Below, one piece after another: positions 1 through 6,021 of a stretch of 55,469 nucleotides of DNA. The stretch spans positions 1 to 55,469 of the IMG/VR virus record IMGVR_UViG_3300050121_000180, one strand, 5' to 3'. This DNA comes from a virus. The position numbers were made by a program, and so were the translations under genes. The first letter of the stretch is position 1. Each line of letters begins with the position of its first letter. The notes beneath the pieces were generated by a model. The model searched no databases, was not told the DNA's origin, and saw only the letters and a program-made list of their open reading frames with translations.

Positions 1-127
1 ACGGGTTATTACGTTATTTTCTTTGTGAAAGGGTAATTAAGATGAAGTTATCTAAAATGGATAAATTGAAAATCCGTGCAATATTTATGAGCTTAATTGC
101 TCTTGGTGTTTTAGTTCTAACATTTGC
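1..127. repeat. Terminal direct repeat, left copy (assembly overlap of a circular genome)
   Basis: Bases 1-127 are identical to 55343-55469. A length of exactly 127 equals a commonly used largest assembler k-mer, and a gene (55283-55378) reads continuously through the joint, so this is most simply the overlap left when a circular or circularly permuted genome is assembled, not a biological terminal repeat. The unique genome is 55,342 bp. Confidence 0.95.
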
Positions 128-149
128 TAAATACATTGACGGAGTATAA
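42..149 (+). CDS. Small single-pass membrane peptide (35 aa)
   Basis: This 35-residue open frame has a basic N-terminus (MKLSKMDKLKIR) followed by a hydrophobic helix at about residues 13-29 and a short tail. It starts four bases after the stop of the 31-aa membrane peptide encoded across the genome joint and is followed directly by the next small gene, so the three form a tight plus-strand cluster. A GGGTAA stretch upstream could act as a weak ribosome site. The topology suggests an inner-membrane peptide. No family is recognised and no function can be assigned. Confidence 0.6.
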   Translation: MKLSKMDKLKIRAIFMSLIALGVLVLTFAKYIDGV

Positions 150-150
150 A

Positions 151-297
151 ATGAACCGTAAGCTCAAAGTAAAATTAGCTAGGCTTACACATAAGGAATC
201 ATGCGCTCATATACGTGCAAGACTAAAACGGGAGCTTCATAAGTTAGCTGGGGCGGGAAGGGCGTATAACTTGTTTTCCCAAGGTAACGGCTATTAA
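151..297 (+). CDS. Small basic protein (48 aa), unknown
   Basis: The 48-residue product is strongly basic (many Lys and Arg, few acids) with no membrane segment. It begins one base after the stop of the preceding membrane peptide; GGAG, seven bases before the ATG, is a good ribosome binding site placed inside the upstream gene, which indicates translational coupling. A rho-independent terminator follows at 321. A basic peptide of this size could bind nucleic acid, but this is inference only. Confidence 0.6.
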   Translation: MNRKLKVKLARLTHKESCAHIRARLKRELHKLAGAGRAYNLFSQGNGY

Positions 298-320
298 CAT
301 TATGCAGCTTGTTTTAACGT

Positions 321-344
321 GGAGCCTTAGGGCTCCTTTTTATT
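321..344 (+). terminator. Rho-independent terminator
   Basis: GGAGCC-TTAG-GGCTCC forms a six-pair GC-rich stem followed at once by TTTTTATT. It closes the small-gene cluster that runs across the genome joint. Confidence 0.85.
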
Positions 345-467
345 GACCAAAATGTGGTCTAATTAGTTAAAGTTATGCGGGGTAACGTACAGAACTGTTT
401 TAGCTCAAAAGTTAAAGTTGCATATCGATTGCAATAATGCAGTCAACTTAAATACTGGAGAACTAAA

Positions 468-731
468 ATGAGTTATTTATTAATTAATAACAGCACTAAC
501 AAAACGGTTAAGGTTTCAGCCCACAAATTAACTAAGGAACTTCTGAAGCTTGTTTCCCCTGCTGCAAAGCCCGTTTCAACTGTTCAAAAATGCAAAGCTA
601 TATTTGCTTCCATGGCTGGGGCAAGTAGGCAGGAAGTGTTGAAAGCAGCTAAGAAAGCGGGTATAAACCTTAATACAGCTTCAACGCAATTTTACAAATG
701 GGTTAAAGCGGAAGAAGGCGTTCATACTTAA
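468..731 (+). CDS. Small protein with the 'GIN-TA-tQ-W' motif domain, copy A (87 aa)
   Basis: Residues about 41-80 match a motif present in three other proteins of this genome (16273-16743, 16943-17554, 17649-18152): a basic helix, then R-x-EV, then GIN..TA.TQ...W. Here it reads SRQEVLKAAKKAGINLNTAS followed by TQFYKW. The pattern looks like a small helix-turn-helix-type fold, but I do not recognise a named family. The ribosome site TGGAGAACTAAA-ATG is strong and very like those of the paralogues. The N-terminal 40 residues differ from the paralogues. A strong bidirectional terminator follows. A DNA-binding role is inference. Confidence 0.75.
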   Translation: MSYLLINNSTNKTVKVSAHKLTKELLKLVSPAAKPVSTVQKCKAIFASMAGASRQEVLKAAKKAGINLNTASTQFYKWVKAEEGVHT

Positions 732-739
732 CTAAAAAA

Positions 740-810
740 AACAGCCTACGCTGGAGAAGGACGTAGGCTGTTGAAATAAACCATTCAGAGGGGAGATGAA
801 TGGTTTATTT
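740..810. terminator. Bidirectional terminator (two hairpins) between convergent genes
   Basis: Two perfect hairpins stand back to back. The first, AACAGCCTACG/CGTAGGCTGTT (740-750 with 762-772), has an A-run on its left, so it terminates leftward transcription best. The second, AAACCATTCA/TGAATGGTTT (778-787 with 797-806), extends to ATAAACCATTCA/TGAATGGTTTAT and is followed by TTTAATT. The second covers the stop codon of the minus-strand gene at 805. Confidence 0.85.
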
Positions 811-1188
811 AATTGTCACAATACCCTTCACAAACGCTTCAATCTTTGCAACCAAGTCTTTTGGTAAATCATAATTGGAGCCCATGTGGACAGCCCCGTT
901 CATAAACGTCACGTCAAATAAACCAAAAGCTTTTGCTTCAGGGAACTTAGCTAACACTTTCGAAAGGCTGATTGATTCGGAAGCGTCAGAAGTATAAGCC
1001 TTAGAACGCTTCTGCAATTCTGCGAGTAAACTTGCTAACTGAGCATCGCTTTTACCAGCAAATTTTTCTTTTGTGTAACCTAATTCAAGCTGCTTGCTAA
1101 TCTTTAAGATTTGGTCAATTTGTTGAGAGCTGTCTTTCGTCTTCCCAGCTTGCCTTGCATTTAAATGAATATGAATTACTTTTGCCAT
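805..1188 (-). CDS. Hypothetical protein with N-terminal HIH motif (127 aa)
   Basis: The product begins MAKVIHIHLNARQAGKTKDS and is soluble and mildly basic, with no recognised domain. The start is set by AAAGGGG six bases upstream. The HIH(I/L)(H)N tract at the N-terminus recurs in two virion-module proteins of this genome (41465-41683 start, and inside the scaffold at 45021-45800). It is the last gene of the minus-strand block that begins at 8516. No function can be assigned. Confidence 0.65.
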   Translation of the reverse strand: MAKVIHIHLNARQAGKTKDSSQQIDQILKISKQLELGYTKEKFAGKSDAQLASLLAELQKRSKAYTSDASESISLSKVLAKFPEAKAFGLFDVTFMNGAVHMGSNYDLPKDLVAKIEAFVKGIVTIK

Positions 1189-1246
1189 TTTTAACCCCTT
1201 TAGAGTTATTGTTTAGTTTGATTAGTATAACATAGTTTTCTAATTT

Positions 1247-2614
1247 TTATTTTGTGTAATCGACCCAGCCATCGGTTACAGACCAACCGCCCGCTACAGT
1301 TAATTGCAAGTTATTCTTTCCCGCTGTGCCAATTAATTGTAGTTCTACTGTAGCAGGAGACCCACCAATTGTGTACCCCGTAGCAGTAAACCTGCTTATA
1401 CCATTAGTAAATGTTGTTTCATAATGTAACAGTTTTGATACACTGCTACCTGCTGTTAGTGCGGCTGGTAGTGTCGCTCCAAAATACGTCCGATAAACAG
1501 TGCCATATATACCCCCATACTGCTCTGGAGATACCTCTTCCAAGTTAATAACACTTCTAGGCGCTAACCTAGGTAACGCTAGTACCGCCACATTAGGATG
1601 CACCCGATTGTTAGAAGCTGCGCCAGTTGCATACGGCAGGAATGTAACAGAGTCCATGTACACGTAAGCCAAACCCGTAGCAGGGCCTTCAATTGCATAT
1701 CCTAGTGACCACAACCCCGTTGCTATAGATGTACCTGAAGGAGTGCCTACCAGCGTTGCTGTAACAACCGTAGAACTTGTAAACGCTGTTATAGCCGCAT
1801 AGGCATACATACCGGCTGCACCGTTAGATGGTAAGCAAAACGTACGGCCAACGTCGGTAGATTTGAATCCTGCTCCAGTTCCGCCCGTAACGGTTACACT
1901 ACCAGTTGTTCCAGATAATGTAAGCGCTACAGCACCGAGTGGAATCTGAAAGTTTGTTTCACCAATAATAGCAACCGCACCGCTATCTAATCTGATACCA
2001 GAACTATTAACTGCGATATTAGTAACCTGACTCTGTGCAATTGCTAGTGAACCAGTAGAGGCCACGTGAATTGCTTCATCGCCATTTGCGTCAATTTCAG
2101 ACTCGCCTCCAATTGTTAGTGAGGCTCCTGCGCTAACTCGTGCAACTTGCCCTTGTGCGTTAACAGAAGTCTCCATGTCAGAGATATGTACGGCACCATT
2201 AGTTACATCAATGCAGTAGTTATCACCAGTGCTTGCTGTCTGAGCTATATGCAGCCCATCAATCTCTATGTATGACCCCGTACCAGTATTGTCCGCTAAT
2301 AATGCCGCTACTCCGGCTCCTGCGCTAGATAGCCACATATCAGATAAAAATAGTCTTTGTGGATTAGCGCCAGTGAACTGTACTGCATTATTCGCACCAC
2401 CTGAGATTGACAGTGACTTCAATGAAAAGTGATTGTTAGTTAACGCGCTTCCGCTAGCATCTGCACCGTTAAAGGTAAATTTACCAGATACAACAAGAGG
2501 AGAATGTGTGCCTGAACTGTTATTTCCAGTGATAAATAAACCACCTTGAGTCATAGCTACAGTTTCACTCATAGGGCTGTTAATTCCCGCCCATGCTGGG
2601 ATTGGGATAGGCAT
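1247..2614 (-). CDS. Beta-helix-like fibre or spike protein (455 aa)
   Basis: The protein is rich in Gly, Ser, Thr, Ala and small hydrophobics. Residues about 45-240 consist of short repeating strands (for example GASLTIGGESEIDANGDEAI) typical of right-handed parallel beta-helix proteins such as phage tailspikes. A C-terminal beta-rich domain of about 200 residues follows. There is no signal peptide and no catalytic motif that I can identify. AGGA at good spacing sets the start at 2614. Its position is odd: a virion-type adhesin lying more than 25 kb from the tail-fibre gene and among small genes of unknown role. It is probably a virion protein or a receptor-binding or depolymerase accessory; this is inferred from composition only. 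Confidence 0.6.
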   Translation of the reverse strand: MPIPIPAWAGINSPMSETVAMTQGGLFITGNNSSGTHSPLVVSGKFTFNGADASGSALTNNHFSLKSLSISGGANNAVQFTGANPQRLFLSDMWLSSAGAGVAALLADNTGTGSYIEIDGLHIAQTASTGDNYCIDVTNGAVHISDMETSVNAQGQVARVSAGASLTIGGESEIDANGDEAIHVASTGSLAIAQSQVTNIAVNSSGIRLDSGAVAIIGETNFQIPLGAVALTLSGTTGSVTVTGGTGAGFKSTDVGRTFCLPSNGAAGMYAYAAITAFTSSTVVTATLVGTPSGTSIATGLWSLGYAIEGPATGLAYVYMDSVTFLPYATGAASNNRVHPNVAVLALPRLAPRSVINLEEVSPEQYGGIYGTVYRTYFGATLPAALTAGSSVSKLLHYETTFTNGISRFTATGYTIGGSPATVELQLIGTAGKNNLQLTVAGGWSVTDGWVDYTK

Positions 2615-3090
2615 AGCGTGAATCCTAATGTATTGAAATTAGAAAAAAGCATACGCTAAGAAAAGCTGCAAAGCAAATGATGTTTTACAAAGAAAAGCGC
2701 CCTAAACGGGGAGGGCGAATAGGGCGCTTTGATGCCTTCCGCCAGCTCTATGAACAAACGCGAAAGGACTTAATAAAACCAAGATAAGTAACCTTTAGGA
2801 GAAACTCAACTTGGAAACAGATGGGCTAATGATAGTCCCTGTTTTTATAATTGGTGCCTACGCATCGAAAGAATTTTTAACGACTAGCGTTGCGTAGGGC
2901 TTTGTTTAGTTTCCCTGTTACCAGTTAAACCACAGTAGGTTACCAATCTCCTACCATTTTAACCTTCGAAATTAAGCGAAGGTTGGGTGCGGGTCACTAA
3001 TCCCCATTACGCTCCAAGACTTTACGTCATTTGCGAAGTGAAATTGCATATTACATTAAGATTGTTTATTGGGCAAATATTTTATTGACC
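2615..3090. other. 476-bp intergenic region rich in hairpins, no supported gene
   Basis: No convincing coding frame is seen on either strand. The region holds several perfect or near-perfect hairpins: AAAGCGCCCTA/TAGGGCGCTTT (2694-2704 with 2720-2730); AAACAG..CTGTTT with an inner GGGCT/AGTCC stem followed by a T-run (about 2814-2846); CCTACGCA/TGCGTAGG (2867-2900); and AACCTTCG/CGAAGGTT (2961-2968 with 2977-2984). I searched for tRNA cloverleafs and found none. It may carry regulatory RNA, terminators or a replication signal. Confidence 0.5.
2694..2730. terminator. Strong hairpin upstream of the beta-helix gene
   Basis: The 11-pair stem AAAGCGCCCTA/TAGGGCGCTTT has a 15-base loop. In the minus direction it is followed by TTTTCTTT, so it probably terminates leftward transcription arriving from the small-gene operon and isolates the beta-helix gene at 2614. 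Confidence 0.7.
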
Positions 3091-3283
3091 CTATGGAAGT
3101 TTCCTTGCATCCCTGCATCGCCCGCAAGCTTTATTGACAAGGCGGGAAAAGGTTTCTCCACAATAAAAACATTCACCCACTTCCCCCAATTGGAATCTTG
3201 CTTGCTGCATCCCTAAGGTTTTGAACGGTTGTATCCCGTTGCAAGCTTTCATTCATTTCAGCTATATCTAATTCATCAGGCAT
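3091..3283 (-). pseudogene. TraR/DksA-family C4 zinc-finger protein, frameshifted
   Basis: On the minus strand the first frame reads MPDELDIAEMN... to ...DAASKIPIGG, then stops at 3173. The +1 frame continues as GECFYCGETFSRLVNKACGR with a second CxxC and ends at 3091 after ...RDARKLP. Together they match the TraR/DksA zinc-finger layout (short acidic helix, 'IP.G..GEC..CG', 'R......C..CR'). The two frames meet at a run of five G residues (3187-3183, minus strand). Removing one G gives a continuous 63-residue protein. TraR-type phage proteins bind RNA polymerase in the secondary channel. The break may be a real mutation, a homopolymer sequencing error or, less likely, a programmed shift. Confidence 0.8.
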
Positions 3284-3316
3284 GTGAGCTTTCGTTGTTA
3301 GGTTTGGGGGAGTATA

Positions 3317-3544
3317 TTAAACTTTGCTAGTTTGTGCAAGTTCCGCAATGGTTGTGGTTGGCAGGGTTGATAGAAAGTTTAAGTACCTTAAAGACCAAAG
3401 TTTCATTCTGTCCATCATCAGTGCATCCTCAATATTTGAAAATGTCATAGGGTATAGTTTGTAATATGCAAAGCTAACTAAGTCAGTTAAATATTGTTTT
3501 TCAAACTGCAATTCTTCAATCTGAGCGTCAATTGCTTTTTTCAT
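3317..3544 (-). CDS. Small hypothetical protein (75 aa)
   Basis: This 75-residue, mainly helical protein starts with a charged helix (MKKAIDAQIEELQFEKQYL), has no cysteine motif and no membrane segment, and is not recognised. Its start overlaps the stop of the DUF551-like gene by four bases, so it belongs to the overlapping minus-strand operon 3091-5748. Confidence 0.55.
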   Translation of the reverse strand: MKKAIDAQIEELQFEKQYLTDLVSFAYYKLYPMTFSNIEDALMMDRMKLWSLRYLNFLSTLPTTTIAELAQTSKV

Positions 3545-3786
3545 ACCGTTTCCTTATCATTCTGTGGTGTGGGGAGTGCTGGTAATGGTTGCCAGTGTGT
3601 GACAAAATGCTTATATACAAATATATTCATTCCATTATCATGCCAATCCCATTCTTCTGAAAAATTAGACTTTTTTCGGTTATATATTCGTATTGGATTT
3701 ACCTTAGTTCCAACCTTACATAAAACTAACTCAAGCATATCTGGCAACCTATCATCCACACTAATCCAAGCCTGTTTACTTTTCAT
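3541..3786 (-). CDS. DUF551-like small phage protein (81 aa)
   Basis: It shows the DUF551 signature: an N-terminal W-I-S-V-x-D-x-L-P (WISVDDRLPD) and a C-terminal VTHWQPLPALP. DUF551 proteins are frequent in phage early regions; their biochemical role is unknown to me. The start overlaps the preceding gene by 11 bases, consistent with translational coupling in a small-gene operon. Confidence 0.8.
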   Translation of the reverse strand: MKSKQAWISVDDRLPDMLELVLCKVGTKVNPIRIYNRKKSNFSEEWDWHDNGMNIFVYKHFVTHWQPLPALPTPQNDKETV

Positions 3787-4012
3787 TATGTTCCCTTACA
3801 GGTCGTTTAATAAGCTCAACAATTGAATAATGACAATCATGGTCTTTCATAAATTTAACAGTTTTATTTGCACCTTCAATAGTTTCTTCTACAGATACAA
3901 TTGTGCCCATATCTTCCAATCCGTATATTACCTGTAAATCATAAATATCTGCCAATTCATCCAGCAGCTCGGCAATCTTTTGGTCACGTTCTTGAAGTAT
4001 TTTCAACATCAT
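3776..4012 (-). CDS. Small acidic hypothetical protein (78 aa)
   Basis: A helical, acidic N-terminal half (residues 1-25, rich in Glu, Asp and Leu) is followed by a mixed segment. No family is recognised. Two ATG codons stand in tandem at the start; the stop of the upstream zinc-ribbon gene overlaps them (ATGATG), so translation is probably coupled. Confidence 0.55.
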   Translation of the reverse strand: MMLKILQERDQKIAELLDELADIYDLQVIYGLEDMGTIVSVEETIEGANKTVKFMKDHDCHYSIVELIKRPVREHNEK

Positions 4013-4173
4013 TTGTCCTTATGATACATTTTAGCATTTTCGCACTTGATACAAATATTCTTACAATTCATGTTTGAAGTATGCCTAAATTTGTTTAACG
4101 GTTTGTCTATATGGCAATTAGAGCATGTTTTTCTAGTTGCCACAACTATTTGATTGACCAACTGACTAAGCAT
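4009..4173 (-). CDS. Small zinc-ribbon protein (54 aa)
   Basis: The 54-residue product contains TCSNCHIDKP, then CKNICIKCENAK: two CxxC pairs about 27 residues apart, enough to bind one zinc ion. The pattern (C..C...lp...F ... C..C) resembles the N-terminal zinc module of the HNH endonuclease at 21768-22325 (KFCKVCNKDL ... CIPC). It could be a remnant or a detached module of an HNH gene, or an independent small zinc protein. Its ATG lies inside the end of the upstream gene and its TGA overlaps the next start. Confidence 0.65.
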   Translation of the reverse strand: MLSQLVNQIVVATRKTCSNCHIDKPLNKFRHTSNMNCKNICIKCENAKMYHKDK

Positions 4174-4339
4174 TTTGGATTCTTTCGTATTTTACATAAA
4201 CGCCACGTTTGCCCCAGTATTCAAACTTATCCCAATCAGGTTCTAATCCAAACTTTGCAGCGCATTCAATTCCAAACAGGTAAGCTCTAAACCACCTGTG
4301 ATAGTGAACTGTGAATTTAATTTTTAGTTTTTCTGTCAT
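4166..4339 (-). CDS. Small hypothetical protein (57 aa)
   Basis: The product (MTEKLKIKFTVHYHRWFRAY...) is basic and aromatic-rich, with W, Y and F residues spread through its whole length. It is fused by an exact TAATG overlap to the gene before it and overlaps the following zinc-ribbon gene by eight bases, which is the main support that it is real. No function is recognised. Confidence 0.6.
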   Translation of the reverse strand: MTEKLKIKFTVHYHRWFRAYLFGIECAAKFGLEPDWDKFEYWGKRGVYVKYERIQNA

Positions 4340-4581
4340 TATACAACCCTTAATTCAAACAGCATATTATTTTCATCATAGTCCACAATAAAGTCTGCTT
4401 CGCAAACAGGGCATTCAACGTCACAGTTTGTATTCGCAGGCAGCTTGTTTTCTTTTGCTTCAAGCCTCTTGCAAAGTTCCATGATAATTTCAGAGCTTTG
4501 CGCTTTTTCCTCAAAAAGGGAAATAAGTTCCGTATCGCTGAAGTGATTATATTTTGTCTGTAACATTTCCAAATCTCCCAT
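4339..4581 (-). CDS. Small protein with C-terminal CxxxCxxC (80 aa)
   Basis: An acidic helical N-terminal part (residues 1-45) is followed by CDVECPVCEADF (about residues 53-64) and a short beta-rich end. Three cysteines could form part of a metal site. Its start lies 34 bases inside the preceding gene. The family is not recognised. Confidence 0.55.
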   Translation of the reverse strand: MGDLEMLQTKYNHFSDTELISLFEEKAQSSEIIMELCKRLEAKENKLPANTNCDVECPVCEADFIVDYDENNMLFELRVV

Positions 4582-4846
4582 AAGCAGAACTCAATCTTAA
4601 TTTAAGCATTGCTTTATCACTTTCAAAGGAATGAGTAAATAGTTGCTCTTTCCGTAAACATACTTGAGCAGCTAAACCTTCATAGCGTACAACGTTTATT
4701 AAATCCAAGTGACGAAGGATTGAAAAACGCAATTCACGTACACGACTTATTTCAGCTGCGAAGCATTCGTCACGAGCATTTAGAATTGACGGAGATAAGT
4801 TGTGATGCCAAGGTGTTTGAGTTTGACTTAATTTTTCAAAAGGCAT
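4547..4846 (-). CDS. Small hypothetical protein (99 aa)
   Basis: A basic protein with Arg-rich helices (for example EISRVRELRFSILRHLDLI). The ATG overlaps the stop of the upstream membrane peptide (TAATG), indicating coupling. No known motif is seen. Confidence 0.55.
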   Translation of the reverse strand: MPFEKLSQTQTPWHHNLSPSILNARDECFAAEISRVRELRFSILRHLDLINVVRYEGLAAQVCLRKEQLFTHSFESDKAMLKLRLSSAYGRFGNVTDKI

Positions 4847-4986
4847 TATTTAAAATCCTTCCATAAATCTAAGAGTACGCGGCAGGCTATCCCAAAAGTT
4901 AAATATGCTAGAATTGCTGACCAAATAAATGGGACAAGTATAAATCTAATAAACTTTGGAACAAAACGTTTGTAGTATGTTTTCAT
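4846..4986 (-). CDS. Small membrane peptide (46 aa)
   Basis: The sequence is MKTYYKRFVPKFIRFI followed by a hydrophobic stretch at about residues 13-34, then a charged tail ending DLWKDFK. It is flanked tightly by genes on both sides and ends in a TAATG overlap with the 99-aa gene. It is probably an inner-membrane peptide of unknown role. Confidence 0.6.
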   Translation of the reverse strand: MKTYYKRFVPKFIRFILVPFIWSAILAYLTFGIACRVLLDLWKDFK

Positions 4987-4991
4987 AAAAT

Positions 4992-5483
4992 CTAATCCTT
5001 AGGTGGAGCAGGGGGCCAGCGTTTAATTTCTATGCCTTGCTGTTTTGATTTAATCAATAACATAGTTTCTACTTTGTTTGCAAACCAGTCAAGGAAATCT
5101 TCGATGTTAAAATCAACTCTTATGATACTGTGGCCACTGGCGATATCGTTGCCGTAAATTAGAGCGCCGTGTGTTTGGCATCTCCATTTCCTCCCGTTCT
5201 GCCTATACAACAAAATAGTTGTTTGCCCTTTTTTTGTAGCTGCTCTACTCTGTTCCCACCATTTATCTAAATCTAAAGTCTCTTGACGTTTGATTTCGAG
5301 CGCCATCCATTCAAGTCCAGCTATATCACTTCCACCTTTATTACATTGCAGCGTATTCCGCTCTAACAATGGTATTTCCTCCATATCATAAACCTTATAG
5401 ATTTTGTCCACAATAGGTTGCAGCATTCGAACAATTTCCCGTTCGGCGTTTGCTCCCTTGTTACGTGATTGGTTACCCGCCAT
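4992..5483 (-). CDS. PD-(D/E)XK endonuclease, Holliday-junction-resolvase-like (163 aa)
   Basis: The N-terminus NKGANAEREIVRML carries the conserved helix Glu (E14), followed by a basic strand region, then KGGSDIAGLEWMALEIKRQE with D53 and E63-x-K65: the E...D...ExK active site of Hjc-like and related phage resolvases. About 160 residues is the usual length. It would cleave branched DNA during recombination or before packaging. The overlap of 11 bases with the gene upstream places it in the same operon as the small genes. A structure-specific nuclease is well supported; the exact substrate is inferred. Confidence 0.75.
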   Translation of the reverse strand: MAGNQSRNKGANAEREIVRMLQPIVDKIYKVYDMEEIPLLERNTLQCNKGGSDIAGLEWMALEIKRQETLDLDKWWEQSRAATKKGQTTILLYRQNGRKWRCQTHGALIYGNDIASGHSIIRVDFNIEDFLDWFANKVETMLLIKSKQQGIEIKRWPPAPPKD

Positions 5484-5748
5484 AATTTGTCACCTCGTAT
5501 AAATCATTTGCTAATCGTAATCTTATTCTAACTTTAACTTCAGGGTTTTCAATCCCTATTTCTAATTTCCTTTTGTTAGCCCATTCAAAACATTGTTGCA
5601 GTGATAACTTTACAACTAAGTCTGAATCATTACTTCCATAATTTACTTGCCCGTTAGAATAATGTCTTTCTCTTGTAAACTTATTAAATCCGCCCATCCC
5701 ATCTCTTGCAAATATATCTAAAACAACTAAATCAACACTTGGCAACAT
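5473..5748 (-). CDS. Hypothetical protein (91 aa)
   Basis: The first gene of the minus-strand small-gene operon, directly downstream of the iteron-like repeats. An AGGATATTATT leader gives a plausible ribosome site. The middle part is rich in N, S and G, and the C-terminal half is basic (KVRIRLRLAND). No family is recognised. Confidence 0.55.
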   Translation of the reverse strand: MLPSVDLVVLDIFARDGMGGFNKFTRERHYSNGQVNYGSNDSDLVVKLSLQQCFEWANKRKLEIGIENPEVKVRIRLRLANDLYEVTNYGG

Positions 5749-5778
5749 AATAATATCCTTAAATTAGAGCTTTCACTT

Positions 5779-5847
5779 AGTAACATAATAGTAACGTAAA
5801 ATATATATATAAAACAACATAGTAACGTAAGTAACGTAGTAACGTAA
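5779..5847. repeat. Iteron-like array of AGTAACGTAA units
   Basis: Five copies of AGTAACRTAR lie within 70 bases, starting at 5779, 5790, 5821, 5830 and 5838; the last three are nearly contiguous. Further GTTACTAA and GTAAC words continue to 6016. The block sits in a 270-bp AT-rich gap next to the primase gene. Clustered short direct repeats beside a replication gene are typical of iterons at an origin, or of operator arrays; which of the two cannot be decided from sequence alone. Confidence 0.65.
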
Positions 5848-5985
5848 TGGTATAAAATTATTTATGTGTACGTAAGAATTTAACACTTAATCTACTCCAT
5901 TATTTTTATACTGTTATTTACTACTATATACCGTTCCTTCGTTACTAACCACTTTATCGTTTAAAAACAACAACTTAACCCCGTT

Positions 5986-6013
5986 CCTAAGCGTTACTAA
6001 AGGAACGCTTAGG
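5986..6013. terminator. 10-bp perfect hairpin after the primase gene
   Basis: CCTAAGCGTT-ACTAAAGG-AACGCTTAGG is a perfect inverted repeat immediately beyond the primase stop codon (6022). No T-run adjoins it in the minus direction, so it may be an RNA-processing or replication structure and not a simple terminator. Its loop and arm contain the same GTTACTAA word as the nearby repeats. Confidence 0.55.
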
Positions 6014-6021
6014 TAACAATT

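Noticed and set aside
2860-2910. Possible tRNA gene (stem CCTACGCA/TGCGTAGG with adjoining CACCA on the minus strand)
   Set aside because: The enclosed segment is about 49 bases, has no D-arm, anticodon arm or TTCRANNC T-loop, and cannot fold as a cloverleaf.
3031-3216. 61-codon plus-strand open frame
   Set aside because: It lies opposite the TraR-like zinc-finger gene, has no ribosome site and no plausible protein composition.
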